64,000 bases of DNA from Pectobacterium aroidearum (GTDB lineage: Bacteria > Pseudomonadota > Gammaproteobacteria > Enterobacterales > Enterobacteriaceae), in the NCBI RefSeq assembly GCF_041228105.1, contig NZ_CP166097.1, positions 1,364,001 through 1,428,000 of the forward strand, given 5' to 3'. The notes below the pieces were generated by a model. That model did not search any database and was not told where the DNA came from. It saw nothing but the letters and a program-made list of their open reading frames with translations. Of this stretch, positions 48,617 through 58,149 are shown piece after piece (within the stretch, counting starts at the first letter, position 1; each line of letters begins with the position of its first letter). Made by a program: the position numbers and the translations under genes.

Positions 48617-50005
48617 TTATGACTGAGATGAGGGTTTTCGCCGCTTTTTCACAGAACTTGGGTTCGGCACCAGCGTCGTGACCTGACTTTCTACCCAACC
48701 GTCCTGCAAACGGGTTTTCAGCGTTTCACCGGGGGTAATTTGCGTGACGTTTTTCAGTACATTACCGTCGGGGGCGGTGGTGACGTTATAGCCGCGCGCC
48801 AGCGTCGCCAGCGGGCTAACGCCTTCCAGCCGTGAACAGGCGATACCTAGCTTCTGCTTGTTCTGATTTAACTGGCGTTCCACTGCACTCTGCATCTGAT
48901 AGCTCAACTGCTGTAAGCGCTGTTGCGCACGATGGATGCGAGTCTGCGGCTGCTGTTGCATTAGGCGCTGTTGTAAGCGTTCACTTCGGCGTAAGGTTTG
49001 CCGAAGCTGCTGCTGCATGGCGTCATCCAGCCGTTGGCGCAGTTTGACCAGCTGTGCCTGCTGACGCGCCAGCCGCAGTTGTGGATGTTGTTGCTGCAAG
49101 CGGTGGTGCAGACGAGTAAATTCCCGGTTGCGCTGGGCAAGGTAATAATCCATCGCCATTTCCAGCCGCTGGCGCTGGGACTGAATCTGGCGCAACAGTT
49201 CAAGTTGGTTACGACTCACTAACTCGGCAGCGGCGGACGGCGTGGGGGCTCGCAGGTCACCGACGAAATCGGCGATGGTGACATCGGTTTCATGGCCGAC
49301 GGCGCTGACGATAGGAATATGGCTGGCAAAGATGGCTCGAGCCACCCGTTCATCATTAAAGCTCCACAGATCTTCCAGCGAACCGCCGCCGCGCCCGACG
49401 ATTAACACGTCACACTCTTCTCTCTGGTTAGCCAGCTCAATAGCGCGAACAATCTGTAGCGGTGCGTCTGCGCCTTGCACCGACGTGGGATACACGATCA
49501 CCGGCAGCGACGGGTCACGGCGCTGCAATACCTGCAAGATATCGTGCAGGGCGGCACCGCTGGCTGACGTAATCACGCCGACCTGTTTGGCGGGAGAGGG
49601 GAGCACCTGCTTAAACTGCTGATCAAACAGCCCTTCGGCGGCGAGTTTCTGTTTGAGCTGTTCAAACTGTTGCTGCAACAGACCGTCACCGGCAGGCTGC
49701 ATACTTTCCGCCAACAGCTGATAGTCGCCGCGGGGTTCATACAGCGTAATGGTGGCCCGAATCAGCACCTGCTGGCCGTTTTGTGGACGGAATGTCACCC
49801 TGCGGTTACTGGTACGGAACATCGCGCAGCGCACCTGCGCACGTTCATCTTTCAGCGTGAAATACCAATGGCCGGATGAGGGCTGAGAGAGGTTGGAGAT
49901 TTCACCGGAGAGCCAAATCTGGCCCATTTCCATTTCCAACAGTTGTCTAACCGTCTGATTCAGTCGGCTAACGGTAAAAATTGCAGAGGAGGGAAATTGA
50001 GACAT
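48617..50005 (-). CDS. xseA: Exonuclease VII large subunit
   Basis: Catalytic subunit of the single-strand exonuclease VII. N-terminal OB fold ([30 protein letters not shown]), catalytic segments [21 protein letters not shown] and [28 protein letters not shown], then a long Gln/Arg-rich coiled coil. ATG 50005 ([17 protein letters not shown]) is chosen; a TTG in frame at 50020 is possible but not conserved. 462 aa. Divergent from guaB, as in E. coli. Confidence 0.96.
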   Translation of the reverse strand: MSQFPSSAIFTVSRLNQTVRQLLEMEMGQIWLSGEISNLSQPSSGHWYFTLKDERAQVRCAMFRTSNRRVTFRPQNGQQVLIRATITLYEPRGDYQLLAESMQPAGDGLLQQQFEQLKQKLAAEGLFDQQFKQVLPSPAKQVGVITSASGAALHDILQVLQRRDPSLPVIVYPTSVQGADAPLQIVRAIELANQREECDVLIVGRGGGSLEDLWSFNDERVARAIFASHIPIVSAVGHETDVTIADFVGDLRAPTPSAAAELVSRNQLELLRQIQSQRQRLEMAMDYYLAQRNREFTRLHHRLQQQHPQLRLARQQAQLVKLRQRLDDAMQQQLRQTLRRSERLQQRLMQQQPQTRIHRAQQRLQQLSYQMQSAVERQLNQNKQKLGIACSRLEGVSPLATLARGYNVTTAPDGNVLKNVTQITPGETLKTRLQDGWVESQVTTLVPNPSSVKKRRKPSSQS

Positions 50006-50176
50006 TGTGAGCCAGATCAAATTTTAAAACAGTCACTTAATTGATCGATACTACCTACCTGAAACAGGTAATCAAGCATTTTAGTAAAATAATGCTGGAG
50101 GCAACCGATTACGCTCTGTATAATGCCACGGCAATATTTTATCTATTCTTACATCCACCTTGGTGAGATATTGCCC
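50006..50176 (+). promoter_or_regulatory. xseA-guaB divergent region and guaB promoter
   Basis: A perfect -10 TATAAT lies at 50119-50124, before guaB; no strong -35 is seen at the right distance. AGGCAACCGATTACGC at 50099-50114 matches 11 of 16 positions of the PurR consensus, and guaBA is PurR-regulated in E. coli, but the match is weak. Confidence 0.45.
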
Positions 50177-51643
50177 ATGCTACGTATCGCTAAAGAAGCA
50201 CTGACGTTTGACGACGTCCTCCTGGTTCCCGCTCATTCTACTGTTCTGCCTAATACTGCCGATCTGTCCACGCAGTTGACGAAAAACATTCGCCTGAATA
50301 TTCCTATGCTGTCCGCAGCGATGGATACCGTTACCGAATCCGGCCTCGCTATTGCGCTGGCGCAGGAAGGCGGTCTGGGCTTTATTCACAAAAATATGTC
50401 AATTGAGCGTCAGGCGGAAGAAGTCAGCCGCGTGAAAAAACATGAAAGTGGTGTTGTGGTCGATCCACAGACGGTCACCCCAGAAACCACGCTGCGTGAA
50501 ATGAAAGAGCTGACCGAGCGCAACGGCTTCGCGGGTTACCCTGTCGTGGCAAAAGACAACGAATTGGTCGGTATCATCACCGGTCGTGACGTGCGTTTTG
50601 TGACCGATTTGGAAAAACCGGTTAGCGCCTTCATGACGCCGAAAGAGCGTCTGGTCACCGTTAAAGAAGGCGAAGCGCGTGACGTCGTGCTGCAAAAGAT
50701 GCACGAAAAACGCGTCGAGAAAGCACTGGTCGTTGACGACAAATTCCACCTGATCGGCATGATTACGGTAAAAGATTTCCAGAAAGCAGAACGTAAACCA
50801 AACGCCTGTAAAGACGAACACGGTCGTCTGCGCGTAGGCGCGGCGGTTGGTGCCGGTGCGGGTAACGAAGAGCGTGTTGATGCGCTCGTTGCCGCAGGCG
50901 TTGACGTTCTGCTGATCGATTCCTCACACGGCCATTCCGAAGGCGTATTGCAGCGTATTCGTGAAACACGTGCTAAATACCCGAACCTCGAAATCATCGG
51001 CGGTAACGTCGCTACGGGTGCAGGCGCGAAAGCGCTGGTTGAAGCGGGCGTTAGCGCGGTCAAAGTGGGTATCGGCCCTGGCTCCATCTGTACTACCCGT
51101 ATCGTGACGGGCGTGGGTGTACCGCAGATTACGGCGATCTCCGATGCGGTTGAAGCGCTGGAAGGTACCGGCATTCCGGTCATCGCCGACGGCGGTATCC
51201 GCTTCTCCGGCGACATCGCTAAAGCCATCGCAGCAGGCGCGGCCTGTGTCATGGTCGGTTCCATGCTGGCGGGTACGGAAGAATCTCCGGGTGAAATCGA
51301 ACTGTATCAGGGGCGTTCATTCAAATCTTATCGCGGTATGGGCTCACTGGGCGCGATGTCCAAAGGTTCATCAGACCGTTACTTCCAGACTGATAACGCC
51401 GCCGACAAACTGGTGCCGGAAGGTATCGAAGGCCGCGTAGCCTACAAAGGCCGCCTGAAAGAGATCGTTCACCAGCAGATGGGCGGCTTGCGCTCCTGTA
51501 TGGGGCTGACGGGTTGCGCGACTATCGACGCGCTGCGCACGCAGGCTGAGTTTGTACGCATCAGCGGCGCGGGCATTCAGGAAAGCCACGTTCACGACGT
51601 TACCATTACTAAAGAGTCACCAAACTACCGTATGGGTTCATAA
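50177..51643 (+). CDS. guaB: IMP dehydrogenase
   Basis: Oxidises IMP to XMP with NAD, the first committed step to GMP. Catalytic Cys in GPGSICTTR, conserved [18 protein letters not shown] and MGSLGAM flap, and two CBS domains in the middle. ATG 50177 ([14 protein letters not shown]) is chosen from homology (488 aa); the open upstream part is not conserved. guaA follows in the same operon. Confidence 0.97.
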   Translation: MLRIAKEALTFDDVLLVPAHSTVLPNTADLSTQLTKNIRLNIPMLSAAMDTVTESGLAIALAQEGGLGFIHKNMSIERQAEEVSRVKKHESGVVVDPQTVTPETTLREMKELTERNGFAGYPVVAKDNELVGIITGRDVRFVTDLEKPVSAFMTPKERLVTVKEGEARDVVLQKMHEKRVEKALVVDDKFHLIGMITVKDFQKAERKPNACKDEHGRLRVGAAVGAGAGNEERVDALVAAGVDVLLIDSSHGHSEGVLQRIRETRAKYPNLEIIGGNVATGAGAKALVEAGVSAVKVGIGPGSICTTRIVTGVGVPQITAISDAVEALEGTGIPVIADGGIRFSGDIAKAIAAGAACVMVGSMLAGTEESPGEIELYQGRSFKSYRGMGSLGAMSKGSSDRYFQTDNAADKLVPEGIEGRVAYKGRLKEIVHQQMGGLRSCMGLTGCATIDALRTQAEFVRISGAGIQESHVHDVTITKESPNYRMGS

Positions 51644-51750
51644 GGTAATTTGCGGGCTGATTTAACCCGATAAACCCGGTACTATTGCCTGTCTTTTTAG
51701 GGCTATTCGCCGGGTTTACTTATTTTTTAGCTTTTTGGAACATGCTCCTC

Positions 51751-53328
51751 ATGACGCAAAACATTCATCAACACCGCATTCTTATTCTGGATTTCGGCTC
51801 GCAGTACACGCAACTGGTTGCACGTCGCGTGCGTGAACTGGGCGTTTACTGTGAACTGTGGGCATGGGATGTCACGGAAGCGCAGATTCGCGGGTTTAAT
51901 CCGAACGGGATCATCCTGTCCGGCGGCCCGGAAAGCACCACCGAATTTGGCAGCCCGCGCGCGCCAGAATACGTTTTCAACGCTGGCGTACCGGTATTAG
52001 GCGTGTGCTACGGCATGCAGACGATGGCGATGCAGTTAGGTGGCCACGTTGAAGGTTCCAACGAGCGTGAGTTTGGTTATGCGCAGGTAGAAGTGAAGAC
52101 GGATAGCGCGCTGGTGCGTGATATTCAGGATGCGTTGAGCGCGACGGGCGCACCGCTGCTGGATGTCTGGATGAGCCACGGCGACAAAGTGACGGCAATC
52201 CCAGAAGGGTTTGAGACCGTTGCGAGTACCGATACCTGTCCGTTTGCCATCATGGCAAACGAAGAAAAACGTTTTTACGGCGTGCAGTTCCACCCGGAAG
52301 TGACGCACACCCGTCAGGGCCAGCGCATGCTGGAGCGTTTTGTCCGTGACATTTGCCAGTGTGAAGCACTGTGGACGCCAGCCAAGATTATCGACGATGC
52401 GGTGACCCGTATTCGTGAGCAAGTGGGCAACGACCAGGTGATTCTGGGCCTGTCCGGCGGCGTGGATTCTTCTGTGACCGCGATGCTGCTGCACCGTGCG
52501 ATTGGTGACCGCCTGACCTGTGTGTTTGTCGATAACGGCCTGCTGCGTTTGAACGAAGCCGATCAGGTTCTGGAAATGTTCGGCGATCATTTCGGCCTGA
52601 ACATTGTTCACGTGGCAGCGGAAGATCGCTTCCTGGGCGAGCTGGCTGGCGAAAACGATCCAGAAGCCAAGCGTAAAATCATCGGCCGTGTGTTTGTTGA
52701 AGTCTTCGATGAAGAAGCCAGCAAGCAAACTGACGTGAAATGGCTGGCACAAGGTACTATCTACCCGGACGTCATCGAATCTGCGGCTTCTGCGACGGGC
52801 AAAGCGCACGTCATCAAGTCCCACCACAACGTGGGTGGCCTGCCGAAAGAGATGAAGCTGGGTCTGGTTGAGCCGCTGAAAGAGCTGTTCAAAGACGAAG
52901 TGCGTAAGATCGGTCTGGAACTGGGTCTGCCGTACAACATGCTGTACCGCCATCCGTTCCCAGGTCCAGGTCTGGGCGTACGCGTGCTGGGTGAAGTGAA
53001 GAAAGAATACTGTGACCTGCTGCGTCGTGCGGATGCGATCTTTATTGAAGAGTTGCACAAAGCCGACCTGTACAACAAAGTCAGTCAGGCATTCACCGTC
53101 TTCCTGCCGGTTCGTTCCGTGGGCGTGATGGGCGATGGCCGTAAATACGATTGGGTTGTCTCACTGCGTGCGGTAGAAACCATCGACTTTATGACCGCGC
53201 ACTGGGCACACCTGCCATACGATTTCTTGGGCCGCGTATCCAACCGCATCATCAACGAAGTCGACGGCATCTCCCGCGTTGTTTATGACGTATCGGGCAA
53301 GCCACCGGCGACGATTGAGTGGGAATAA
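51751..53328 (+). CDS. guaA: GMP synthase (glutamine-hydrolysing)
   Basis: Amidates XMP to GMP. N-terminal glutaminase with nucleophile Cys86 (GVCYGMQ) and triad HPE (FHPEVTHT); ATP-pyrophosphatase with P-loop SGGVDSS; C-terminal dimer domain ending [25 protein letters not shown]. ATG 51751 ([15 protein letters not shown]) gives the standard 525 aa; ATG 51742 (MLLM) has a slightly better ribosome site and is an alternative. Confidence 0.97.
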   Translation: MTQNIHQHRILILDFGSQYTQLVARRVRELGVYCELWAWDVTEAQIRGFNPNGIILSGGPESTTEFGSPRAPEYVFNAGVPVLGVCYGMQTMAMQLGGHVEGSNEREFGYAQVEVKTDSALVRDIQDALSATGAPLLDVWMSHGDKVTAIPEGFETVASTDTCPFAIMANEEKRFYGVQFHPEVTHTRQGQRMLERFVRDICQCEALWTPAKIIDDAVTRIREQVGNDQVILGLSGGVDSSVTAMLLHRAIGDRLTCVFVDNGLLRLNEADQVLEMFGDHFGLNIVHVAAEDRFLGELAGENDPEAKRKIIGRVFVEVFDEEASKQTDVKWLAQGTIYPDVIESAASATGKAHVIKSHHNVGGLPKEMKLGLVEPLKELFKDEVRKIGLELGLPYNMLYRHPFPGPGLGVRVLGEVKKEYCDLLRRADAIFIEELHKADLYNKVSQAFTVFLPVRSVGVMGDGRKYDWVVSLRAVETIDFMTAHWAHLPYDFLGRVSNRIINEVDGISRVVYDVSGKPPATIEWE

Positions 53329-53360
53329 ACCTGCGTCTGAAATAGCGTTGTACTCAACAG

Positions 53361-53390
53361 AAAAAAACCCGCGTAACTGCGGGTTTTTTT
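53361..53390. terminator. Bidirectional terminator after guaA
   Basis: AAAAAAACCCGC pairs with GCGGGTTTTTTT around a 6-nt loop. The T-run is present on both strands, ending guaBA and the convergent antitoxin transcript. Confidence 0.93.
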
Positions 53391-53433
53391 ACGTCTGACT
53401 AAATCTTTCTACGTGGTTGAGCGACTGATATTT

Positions 53434-53772
53434 TTAATTATTGTGAGTATTGGGAATAAGCCGAACGCCTGCGGCTCTGGTGATTTCGGTGAGTGTAGTC
53501 AGCGTTGGATTACCATTTTCAGACAGCGTTCTGTATAGCTGTTGGCGAGACAGTCCCGACTTTTTGGCTATTTCTCCTACTCCGCCACGCGCTTCAACGA
53601 CACGGCGTAACGCTGTCAGGAATGCAGCGATGCCACCTTCCTCATAAATATCTTCTAATGCTGTCTGGAGATATATTTCAGCGTACTCAGGATTTTCTCG
53701 TAGCTCCGCAACCATTGTATCATCGTGGCTAATGGCTTTTTCGAATTTAGTGGATTGGGTGATGATTGCCAT
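53434..53772 (-). CDS. Antitoxin-like DNA-binding protein
   Basis: 112-aa helix-turn-helix protein of the addiction-module/HigA-like antidote group: HTH at about 70-105 (GVGEIAKKSGLSRQQLYRTLSENGNPTLTTLTEITRAAG). The N-terminus (AIITQSTKFEKAISHDDTMVAELRENPEYAEIYLQTALEDI) is typical of these putative antidotes. It lies 4 bp after a truncated RelE/ParE-family toxin on the same strand, in the usual toxin-antitoxin order. With the toxin broken, it may now be an orphan. Confidence 0.85.
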   Translation of the reverse strand: MAIITQSTKFEKAISHDDTMVAELRENPEYAEIYLQTALEDIYEEGGIAAFLTALRRVVEARGGVGEIAKKSGLSRQQLYRTLSENGNPTLTTLTEITRAAGVRLIPNTHNN

Positions 53773-53776
53773 GATG

Positions 53777-53980
53777 TTACCTCTTTTGATAATCCCGCCA
53801 GTATTGCACCGTTTTATCTAAATCTTTGCTTTGGCTTGATTTATCGCCACCGGTGACGAGCAAAATCATCTTATCGCCTTCTATCGCGTAATACACTCGA
53901 TAATCTGGACCATAATCAACTCTGAGCTCCCAGACACCGTCTCTTTCAAACTTATGGTCGCCGAAATTTTTGGGTCTAGT
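53777..53980 (-). pseudogene. Truncated RelE/ParE-family toxin
   Basis: The reverse-strand frame encodes NFGDHKFERDGVWELRVDYG...PDYRVYYAIEGDKMILLVTGGDK... ending YWRDYQKR, the C-terminal two thirds of a putative killer protein. Reading upstream, an in-frame TAA (53981-53983) comes after only a few residues, and no start codon precedes the conserved part, so roughly 30 N-terminal residues are missing. The break coincides with the start of an AT-rich stretch, suggesting an insertion removed them. Confidence 0.8.
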
Positions 53981-54230
53981 TTACATAAATGACCATTTAC
54001 AAAGTAGCCTAGAGGTTTTCAGAGCGATAGTTACCGTTTAACATCAATTTCCTATGTCGCTTAGTTACCAAGATACATGGATCCACCTTTAGGGAGGTAT
54101 CCTTGCAGGAGTTTCATCCCATTGTTTACCCTAAAATGTGATATCAATTTGAGTAATAATAAAAATATATTGATTCGTTTTTTTTTATGCGTTTATTATA
54201 ATTTTAACTATTAATGTTTAGGTGAAATTA

Positions 54231-55010
54231 ATGATTTGCATATTTTGCCGTAATCCTTCGAATGATTCATGTAGTGTCGAGCATATAATTCCAGAATCAC
54301 TAGGGAATCATACCCTTGTTTTACCCCCTGGTGTTGTTTGTGACTCTTGTAATAATTATTTCTCTAGGAAAGTAGAAAAACAATTTTTAGAGTCTCCTGC
54401 GATTAAATCTCTTAGGTTTCATGAGGAAATCTTAAGTAAGAAAGGAAAAATTCCATCTTTGGATGGAGTGTTAACCCCTGGTTTTCATGCAAAATTTTCT
54501 CGTGATCCGAAAAAAGATTCAATAACTTCAGTGTCTTTATCAGAGGATGCTTTACGTCATTTAGCATGCGAAGGTAAAGGAGTGTTTTTGTTATCCGCTG
54601 AGCCGCCATCACCTCTTGTACTGTCGAGATTTATGGCTAAGGTTGCACTAGAATGTATGGCTTTACGATTAATTGATTATCCTGATGGTTTAGAATATAT
54701 AGCAACAGAAATCCAATTGGATGTTATTAGAGAACATGCTAGAAAGGGTACAATAAAAGAATGGCCTGTGAGTGTTAGGCGTATTTATGAGCAGGGTGCA
54801 CAATGGGTTGATGAAAACGGAAATTTTGTACAGCGTGTTCATGAAAGTGATATTATTCAAACGAATTCAGGTGAGTGGTACTTTATACTGGCTATTTTTG
54901 GTTTGGAATTAGCTATTAATTATGGTGGGCCAGAAATTGAAGGGTATTATAGGTGGTTAGAAGAGCATGAGAATGTAAGTCCACTTTATTGTAAAGGTGA
55001 TGGATTATAA
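54231..55010 (+). CDS. HNH endonuclease-like protein in an AT-rich insert
   Basis: About 259-aa soluble protein starting with a zinc-type HNH module: MICIFCRNPSNDSCSVEHIIPESLGNH (CxxC, then SxEHIxPES) and VCDSCNNYFSRKVE (second CxxC and Asn). The remaining 200 residues have no family I recognise. ATG 54231 has AGGTGA 6 bases upstream; GTG 54222 is possible. Base composition is visibly AT-rich, unlike neighbours, with AT-rich flanks, a sign of recent transfer. A nuclease role in defence against phage or plasmids is a reasonable guess, not shown. Confidence 0.78.
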   Translation: MICIFCRNPSNDSCSVEHIIPESLGNHTLVLPPGVVCDSCNNYFSRKVEKQFLESPAIKSLRFHEEILSKKGKIPSLDGVLTPGFHAKFSRDPKKDSITSVSLSEDALRHLACEGKGVFLLSAEPPSPLVLSRFMAKVALECMALRLIDYPDGLEYIATEIQLDVIREHARKGTIKEWPVSVRRIYEQGAQWVDENGNFVQRVHESDIIQTNSGEWYFILAIFGLELAINYGGPEIEGYYRWLEEHENVSPLYCKGDGL

Positions 55011-55536
55011 AATTTATTTTTATATGATTTTTATTTAATTTTTGGTGTGTCAGTTTTTTATATTTAGTAATAAATTTAATTGGAATTATGCCATTGAGAA
55101 TAATTTAGTTTATTGAATAGTATTGTCTTTCCCTCTCGGCGTAAAAAATTGCGCTGAGGCGATCGTGGCCGTCGGATGAGCCGCATGGATGCGGCGAAAG
55201 CCAGTGCCGCGTCGGGAACGCGTCACTGGCGGTCCGAATAACGGTCACGAATGCCGAAGGTATCGCGTAGCGACGCAATTAGCGCCGAAAAGCCAGTGGT
55301 CAAGGCGCTGCGGCGATTGAGCGCGCCTTGTCGGGCGTGTGATGAAATCACAGAGAAATACGGTGGTTAGCACGCACGAAACTTTTGTAGCTATTCACAT
55401 AAGCAGATAGCCAGAATCATAACGCTCGTCTAATGCCTTAAATATGTGACTCATCGTCCGTGGTCTTGCTCATCACAAAACGCGATCCTATCCACACGGA
55501 AATCCAAATGGTTTTTGATAGGTGGAGGGAAATGGA
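55011..55536. other. Gap after the HNH gene: AT-rich end, then a GC-rich structured block
   Basis: 55011-55125 is AT-rich and belongs to the insert. From about 55130 composition changes sharply: 55130-55375 is GC-rich and full of inverted repeats, including GCCGCAT-GG-ATGCGGC (55180-55195) and CCAGTG-C-CGCGT with ACGCG-T-CACTGG (55201-55229), and a repeated AAAGCCAGTG. No coding frame fits. It could be a dispersed intergenic repeat, a structured RNA or a degenerate gene. 55376-55536 has no feature beyond the ribosome site of the next gene. Confidence 0.5.
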
Positions 55537-55752
55537 ATGAATCACACTGACTGGCATCCGGCGGATATCATCGCGGGATTACGGAAGAAAGGGACAACGC
55601 TGGCGGCAGTTTCCAGAGCGGCGGGACTGGCGTCATCCACGCTGGCGAATGCGCTCACCAGACATTGGCCGAGAGGCGAACGGCTGATTGCCGAAGCGAT
55701 GGGGAAAAGGTCGGAAGAGATTTGGCCGTCGCGTTATTCAGGTGTGAAATAA
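55537..55752 (+). CDS. Ner/SfsB-like DNA-binding regulator
   Basis: 71-aa HTH protein of the phage Mu Ner/Nlp family (DWHPADIIAGLRKKGTTLAAVSRAAGLASSTLANALTRHWPRGE, then EEIWPSRY). It closely resembles E. coli SfsB, a maltose-gene regulator derived from a phage protein. ATG 55537 is chosen because GGAGGG lies 8 bases upstream; GTG 55522 would add five residues. No phage genes surround it. Confidence 0.85.
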   Translation: MNHTDWHPADIIAGLRKKGTTLAAVSRAAGLASSTLANALTRHWPRGERLIAEAMGKRSEEIWPSRYSGVK

Positions 55753-55811
55753 AGACAGGGAGTAGGGGACATAAACAAGAAAGCGCCATAGCTTACTGGT
55801 ACTTTATTTAT

Positions 55812-55837
55812 ATGACTCTGCCATCTGGCAGAGTCAT
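55812..55837. other. Perfect 11-bp inverted repeat
   Basis: ATGACTCTGCC-ATCT-GGCAGAGTCAT, between the Ner-like gene and the convergent membrane protein gene. It sits where a shared terminator would, but neither side has a U-run. Confidence 0.6.
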
Positions 55838-55864
55838 GCAAAGAGCATCGCTATGGCATCGCTT

Positions 55865-56413
55865 TTATGCTCCCATTCTTTCTTCAATAAAAAGAATAAG
55901 TGAATCAGCTTCTTGTTTATCAGAAAAATTACTAAGCGAAATAGGGATGGCAATCATATTATCAATGATTAAAAATAAATAGTCATCGATTTTATGGAGG
56001 TGAGAAATAGCATGCCATTTGTAATGGCTGTGTGAACTTTCCGTTTCCCCGTAGATGCCATCATTGTTTATTATTATTTTTACCTCTACTGGAAATATCC
56101 CTGGAGGGGGGCTTTTTATTTTTCTGGTGGGTAATGAAAGTAAAGTGGAAAGTACGGCTAGTGAAGCCGTAAGATAAGAAAATAACTTTATAATAGGGTG
56201 GGCTTCACGTTCGCTGGATAAGAAAATGATCGCCAGTAATATAAAGAGCGATAAAAGCAACAAAACAAATGAAAGCATTGGCAGGGAATTAATTATCTTT
56301 TGCTTATAACTCTGTCTCTTTTCGTTCCAGTTGGATATCGACCTAATACCCCTTTCGTAGTCGCTTTGTGTTAATGTCTGATGAATAATAAATTCTTTAT
56401 TGTCTTTTTCCAT
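55865..56413 (-). CDS. Membrane protein with a YcxB-like C-terminal domain
   Basis: 182-aa protein with two TM helices at about 45-95 (MLSFVLLLLSLFILLAIIFL, LFSYLTASLAVLSTLLSL) and a C-terminal beta-rich domain (IIINNDGIYGETESSHSHYKWHAISHLHKIDDYLFLIIDNMIAIPISLSNF) like the YcxB family, function unknown. ATG 56413 is chosen because GAGGTCG lies 6 bases upstream; the open extension to 56440 lacks a site. Moderately AT-rich. Confidence 0.72.
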   Translation of the reverse strand: MEKDNKEFIIHQTLTQSDYERGIRSISNWNEKRQSYKQKIINSLPMLSFVLLLLSLFILLAIIFLSSEREAHPIIKLFSYLTASLAVLSTLLSLPTRKIKSPPPGIFPVEVKIIINNDGIYGETESSHSHYKWHAISHLHKIDDYLFLIIDNMIAIPISLSNFSDKQEADSLILFIEERMGA

Positions 56414-56588
56414 TTTTTCGACCTCTGTTGTCCATAACACATTATATTCACATCGTGGATACTATACAGAGGTTTTTTCCTGAGCATTCGTACACGCTGT
56501 AGCCACGTTGGTGAATGCACTGATAAAGGCTAAATAGCCCAGAGTTCTGAGCTATCAGCATGGGGAATCAAGCAGTCACACGCGAATG

Positions 56589-58049
56589 TTAACGCTTTTC
56601 CTGTTGCTTCAATATTCCTGCTTTAAGTACATCCACTTCTTCGCCGTTAATCGTGGCGGTCGCGGAGGTGACCTGAAATTTCAGATCGCTGAATTGGCAA
56701 AAATCGGGTTTGTACTGTGGGAGCAGAGCCGATTCCTGGGAAAAAATAAATTTTTCTCCAATCATTCCGGTATCAAGACTACTCAACCCAAAAGGTGGGA
56801 AAGCGAGAGTCTGTTCGGCTGACGCGCCTTCACTGTTTTTGAGTTGTAGCGTGGCGCGAAAATTGGCGACTTCGCCTAATTTATTCGTATTGATAGAGAA
56901 ATTAAGCTCACATTTATAGGGATTATTATCTCCACCGAATGGACTCGATTCATGTTTTAACGTTAAGAGTGGTAAGACGTCGCGCGTTGCTTTTCTCTCG
57001 CGCTTATCTTTTTCACATTGGCGAAAATAATGGCTATCTGCACTTCCTTCGTATTTTTTTGCTTGATGACAATCCACATCAACGTACTGTCCGCTGTAAT
57101 ACATCTGGGACAAATATCTGCTGGCACTGGTCACGTCATTTTTATAGGCCTGCTCAAATAATACATAGGCCTTACGGTAGTCGCCCTTGATGAGTATGCC
57201 GTCGTAATACATTTTACCCAGATTCATCAGTGCGTTGTCATTGCCTTGTTTTGCTGCCAGTTCATACCATTTTTCAGCTTCTGCTCCATCCGCATAAATA
57301 CCCCAGCGTCCTTTTTCGTATACCGACCCAAGAATATTTTGTGCTTCTGGGTGACCACCTTCGGCAGCGATACGGAACCATTTAAGGGCTTCAATATTCT
57401 CATTTTTGATACCGGCATAGCCAAAATTATAGAAATAACCGACCAGGAAATTCATTTCTGGATCGCCATCTTTTGCCCAAAATGTTGCCAGCCGTAGCAC
57501 ATCCCGCTTGCTAAAGCCGATACGGGTAAATAAACGTTGTGTATCTTCATCGCCACTGGTGAGGTACCTTTTGGCGGCATAAATTAATCTGGAACGCTGT
57601 GATATATCGCTATCGATATTGGCTTTTGCGCTATACAGGTAATCGATGACGTTCTCTATTACATCAGGCGGTATTTTGAGATCGGCGCGATGCATTTTGT
57701 CTGCGAACTGTTTGGCGCGTGCTTTATCCTGCGCGACACCTTTGCCATATTGATAAAAATACCAGACGTTGTAGCAGCCAAAATTACCATCTACTTCACA
57801 GGCCTGCTGATAATACTGGCGCGCTTGCGTGGTATTTTGCGGGACGGTGATGCCGTATTCATAGATGAACCCCAGCGTACTCAATGCCTGCGGGTCGTGG
57901 TCTTTCGCTAATGTCGTCAACGCGGCTAATGCAGTAGCATCCTGCTGCATGAGGCGTTCGTAGAGCGTGTCTACCTTGTCATTTGCCTGACTGATGGATG
58001 CCGCCGACAGGACGATCAGCGTGGCAATAACGGTTTTCCTTATCATCAA
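56589..58049 (-). CDS. Periplasmic Sel1-repeat protein
   Basis: 486-aa exported protein (signal peptide MMIRKTVIATLIVLSAASISQA) with several Sel1-like TPR repeats of the A-x-x-x-Y-G-x-G type (ALSTLGFIYEYGITVPQNTTQARQYYQQA, AQNILGSVYEKGRWGIYADGAEAEKWYELAAKQGN, ALMNLGKMYYDGIL) up to about residue 330. The last 130 residues form a different, Cys-containing domain I do not recognise. Sel1 proteins are scaffolds for protein contacts; partner unknown. No operon partner is adjacent on this strand. Confidence 0.85.
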   Translation of the reverse strand: MMIRKTVIATLIVLSAASISQANDKVDTLYERLMQQDATALAALTTLAKDHDPQALSTLGFIYEYGITVPQNTTQARQYYQQACEVDGNFGCYNVWYFYQYGKGVAQDKARAKQFADKMHRADLKIPPDVIENVIDYLYSAKANIDSDISQRSRLIYAAKRYLTSGDEDTQRLFTRIGFSKRDVLRLATFWAKDGDPEMNFLVGYFYNFGYAGIKNENIEALKWFRIAAEGGHPEAQNILGSVYEKGRWGIYADGAEAEKWYELAAKQGNDNALMNLGKMYYDGILIKGDYRKAYVLFEQAYKNDVTSASRYLSQMYYSGQYVDVDCHQAKKYEGSADSHYFRQCEKDKRERKATRDVLPLLTLKHESSPFGGDNNPYKCELNFSINTNKLGEVANFRATLQLKNSEGASAEQTLAFPPFGLSSLDTGMIGEKFIFSQESALLPQYKPDFCQFSDLKFQVTSATATINGEEVDVLKAGILKQQEKR

Positions 58050-58149
58050 TTTTATTTCCTTAATTCATTCCCTGAGTGAATAGCACTGTGCAGCAAAGGT
58101 GTATCAAGGCGGTGGTTTACTCTAAGCCGTGTCTTTTATCACCCTCGCC

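Noticed and set aside
51685..51750. Hydrophobic N-terminal extension of GuaA
   Set aside because: GuaA is cytosolic and conserved from [10 protein letters not shown]; the extension is intergenic sequence.
52036..53058. 340-codon open frame antisense to guaA
   Set aside because: Same pattern of His/Gln-rich nonsense; guaA is certain on the other strand.
53981..54230. Insertion sequence end at the toxin break
   Set aside because: I see no transposase, no matching inverted repeat at the other side and no clear target duplication.
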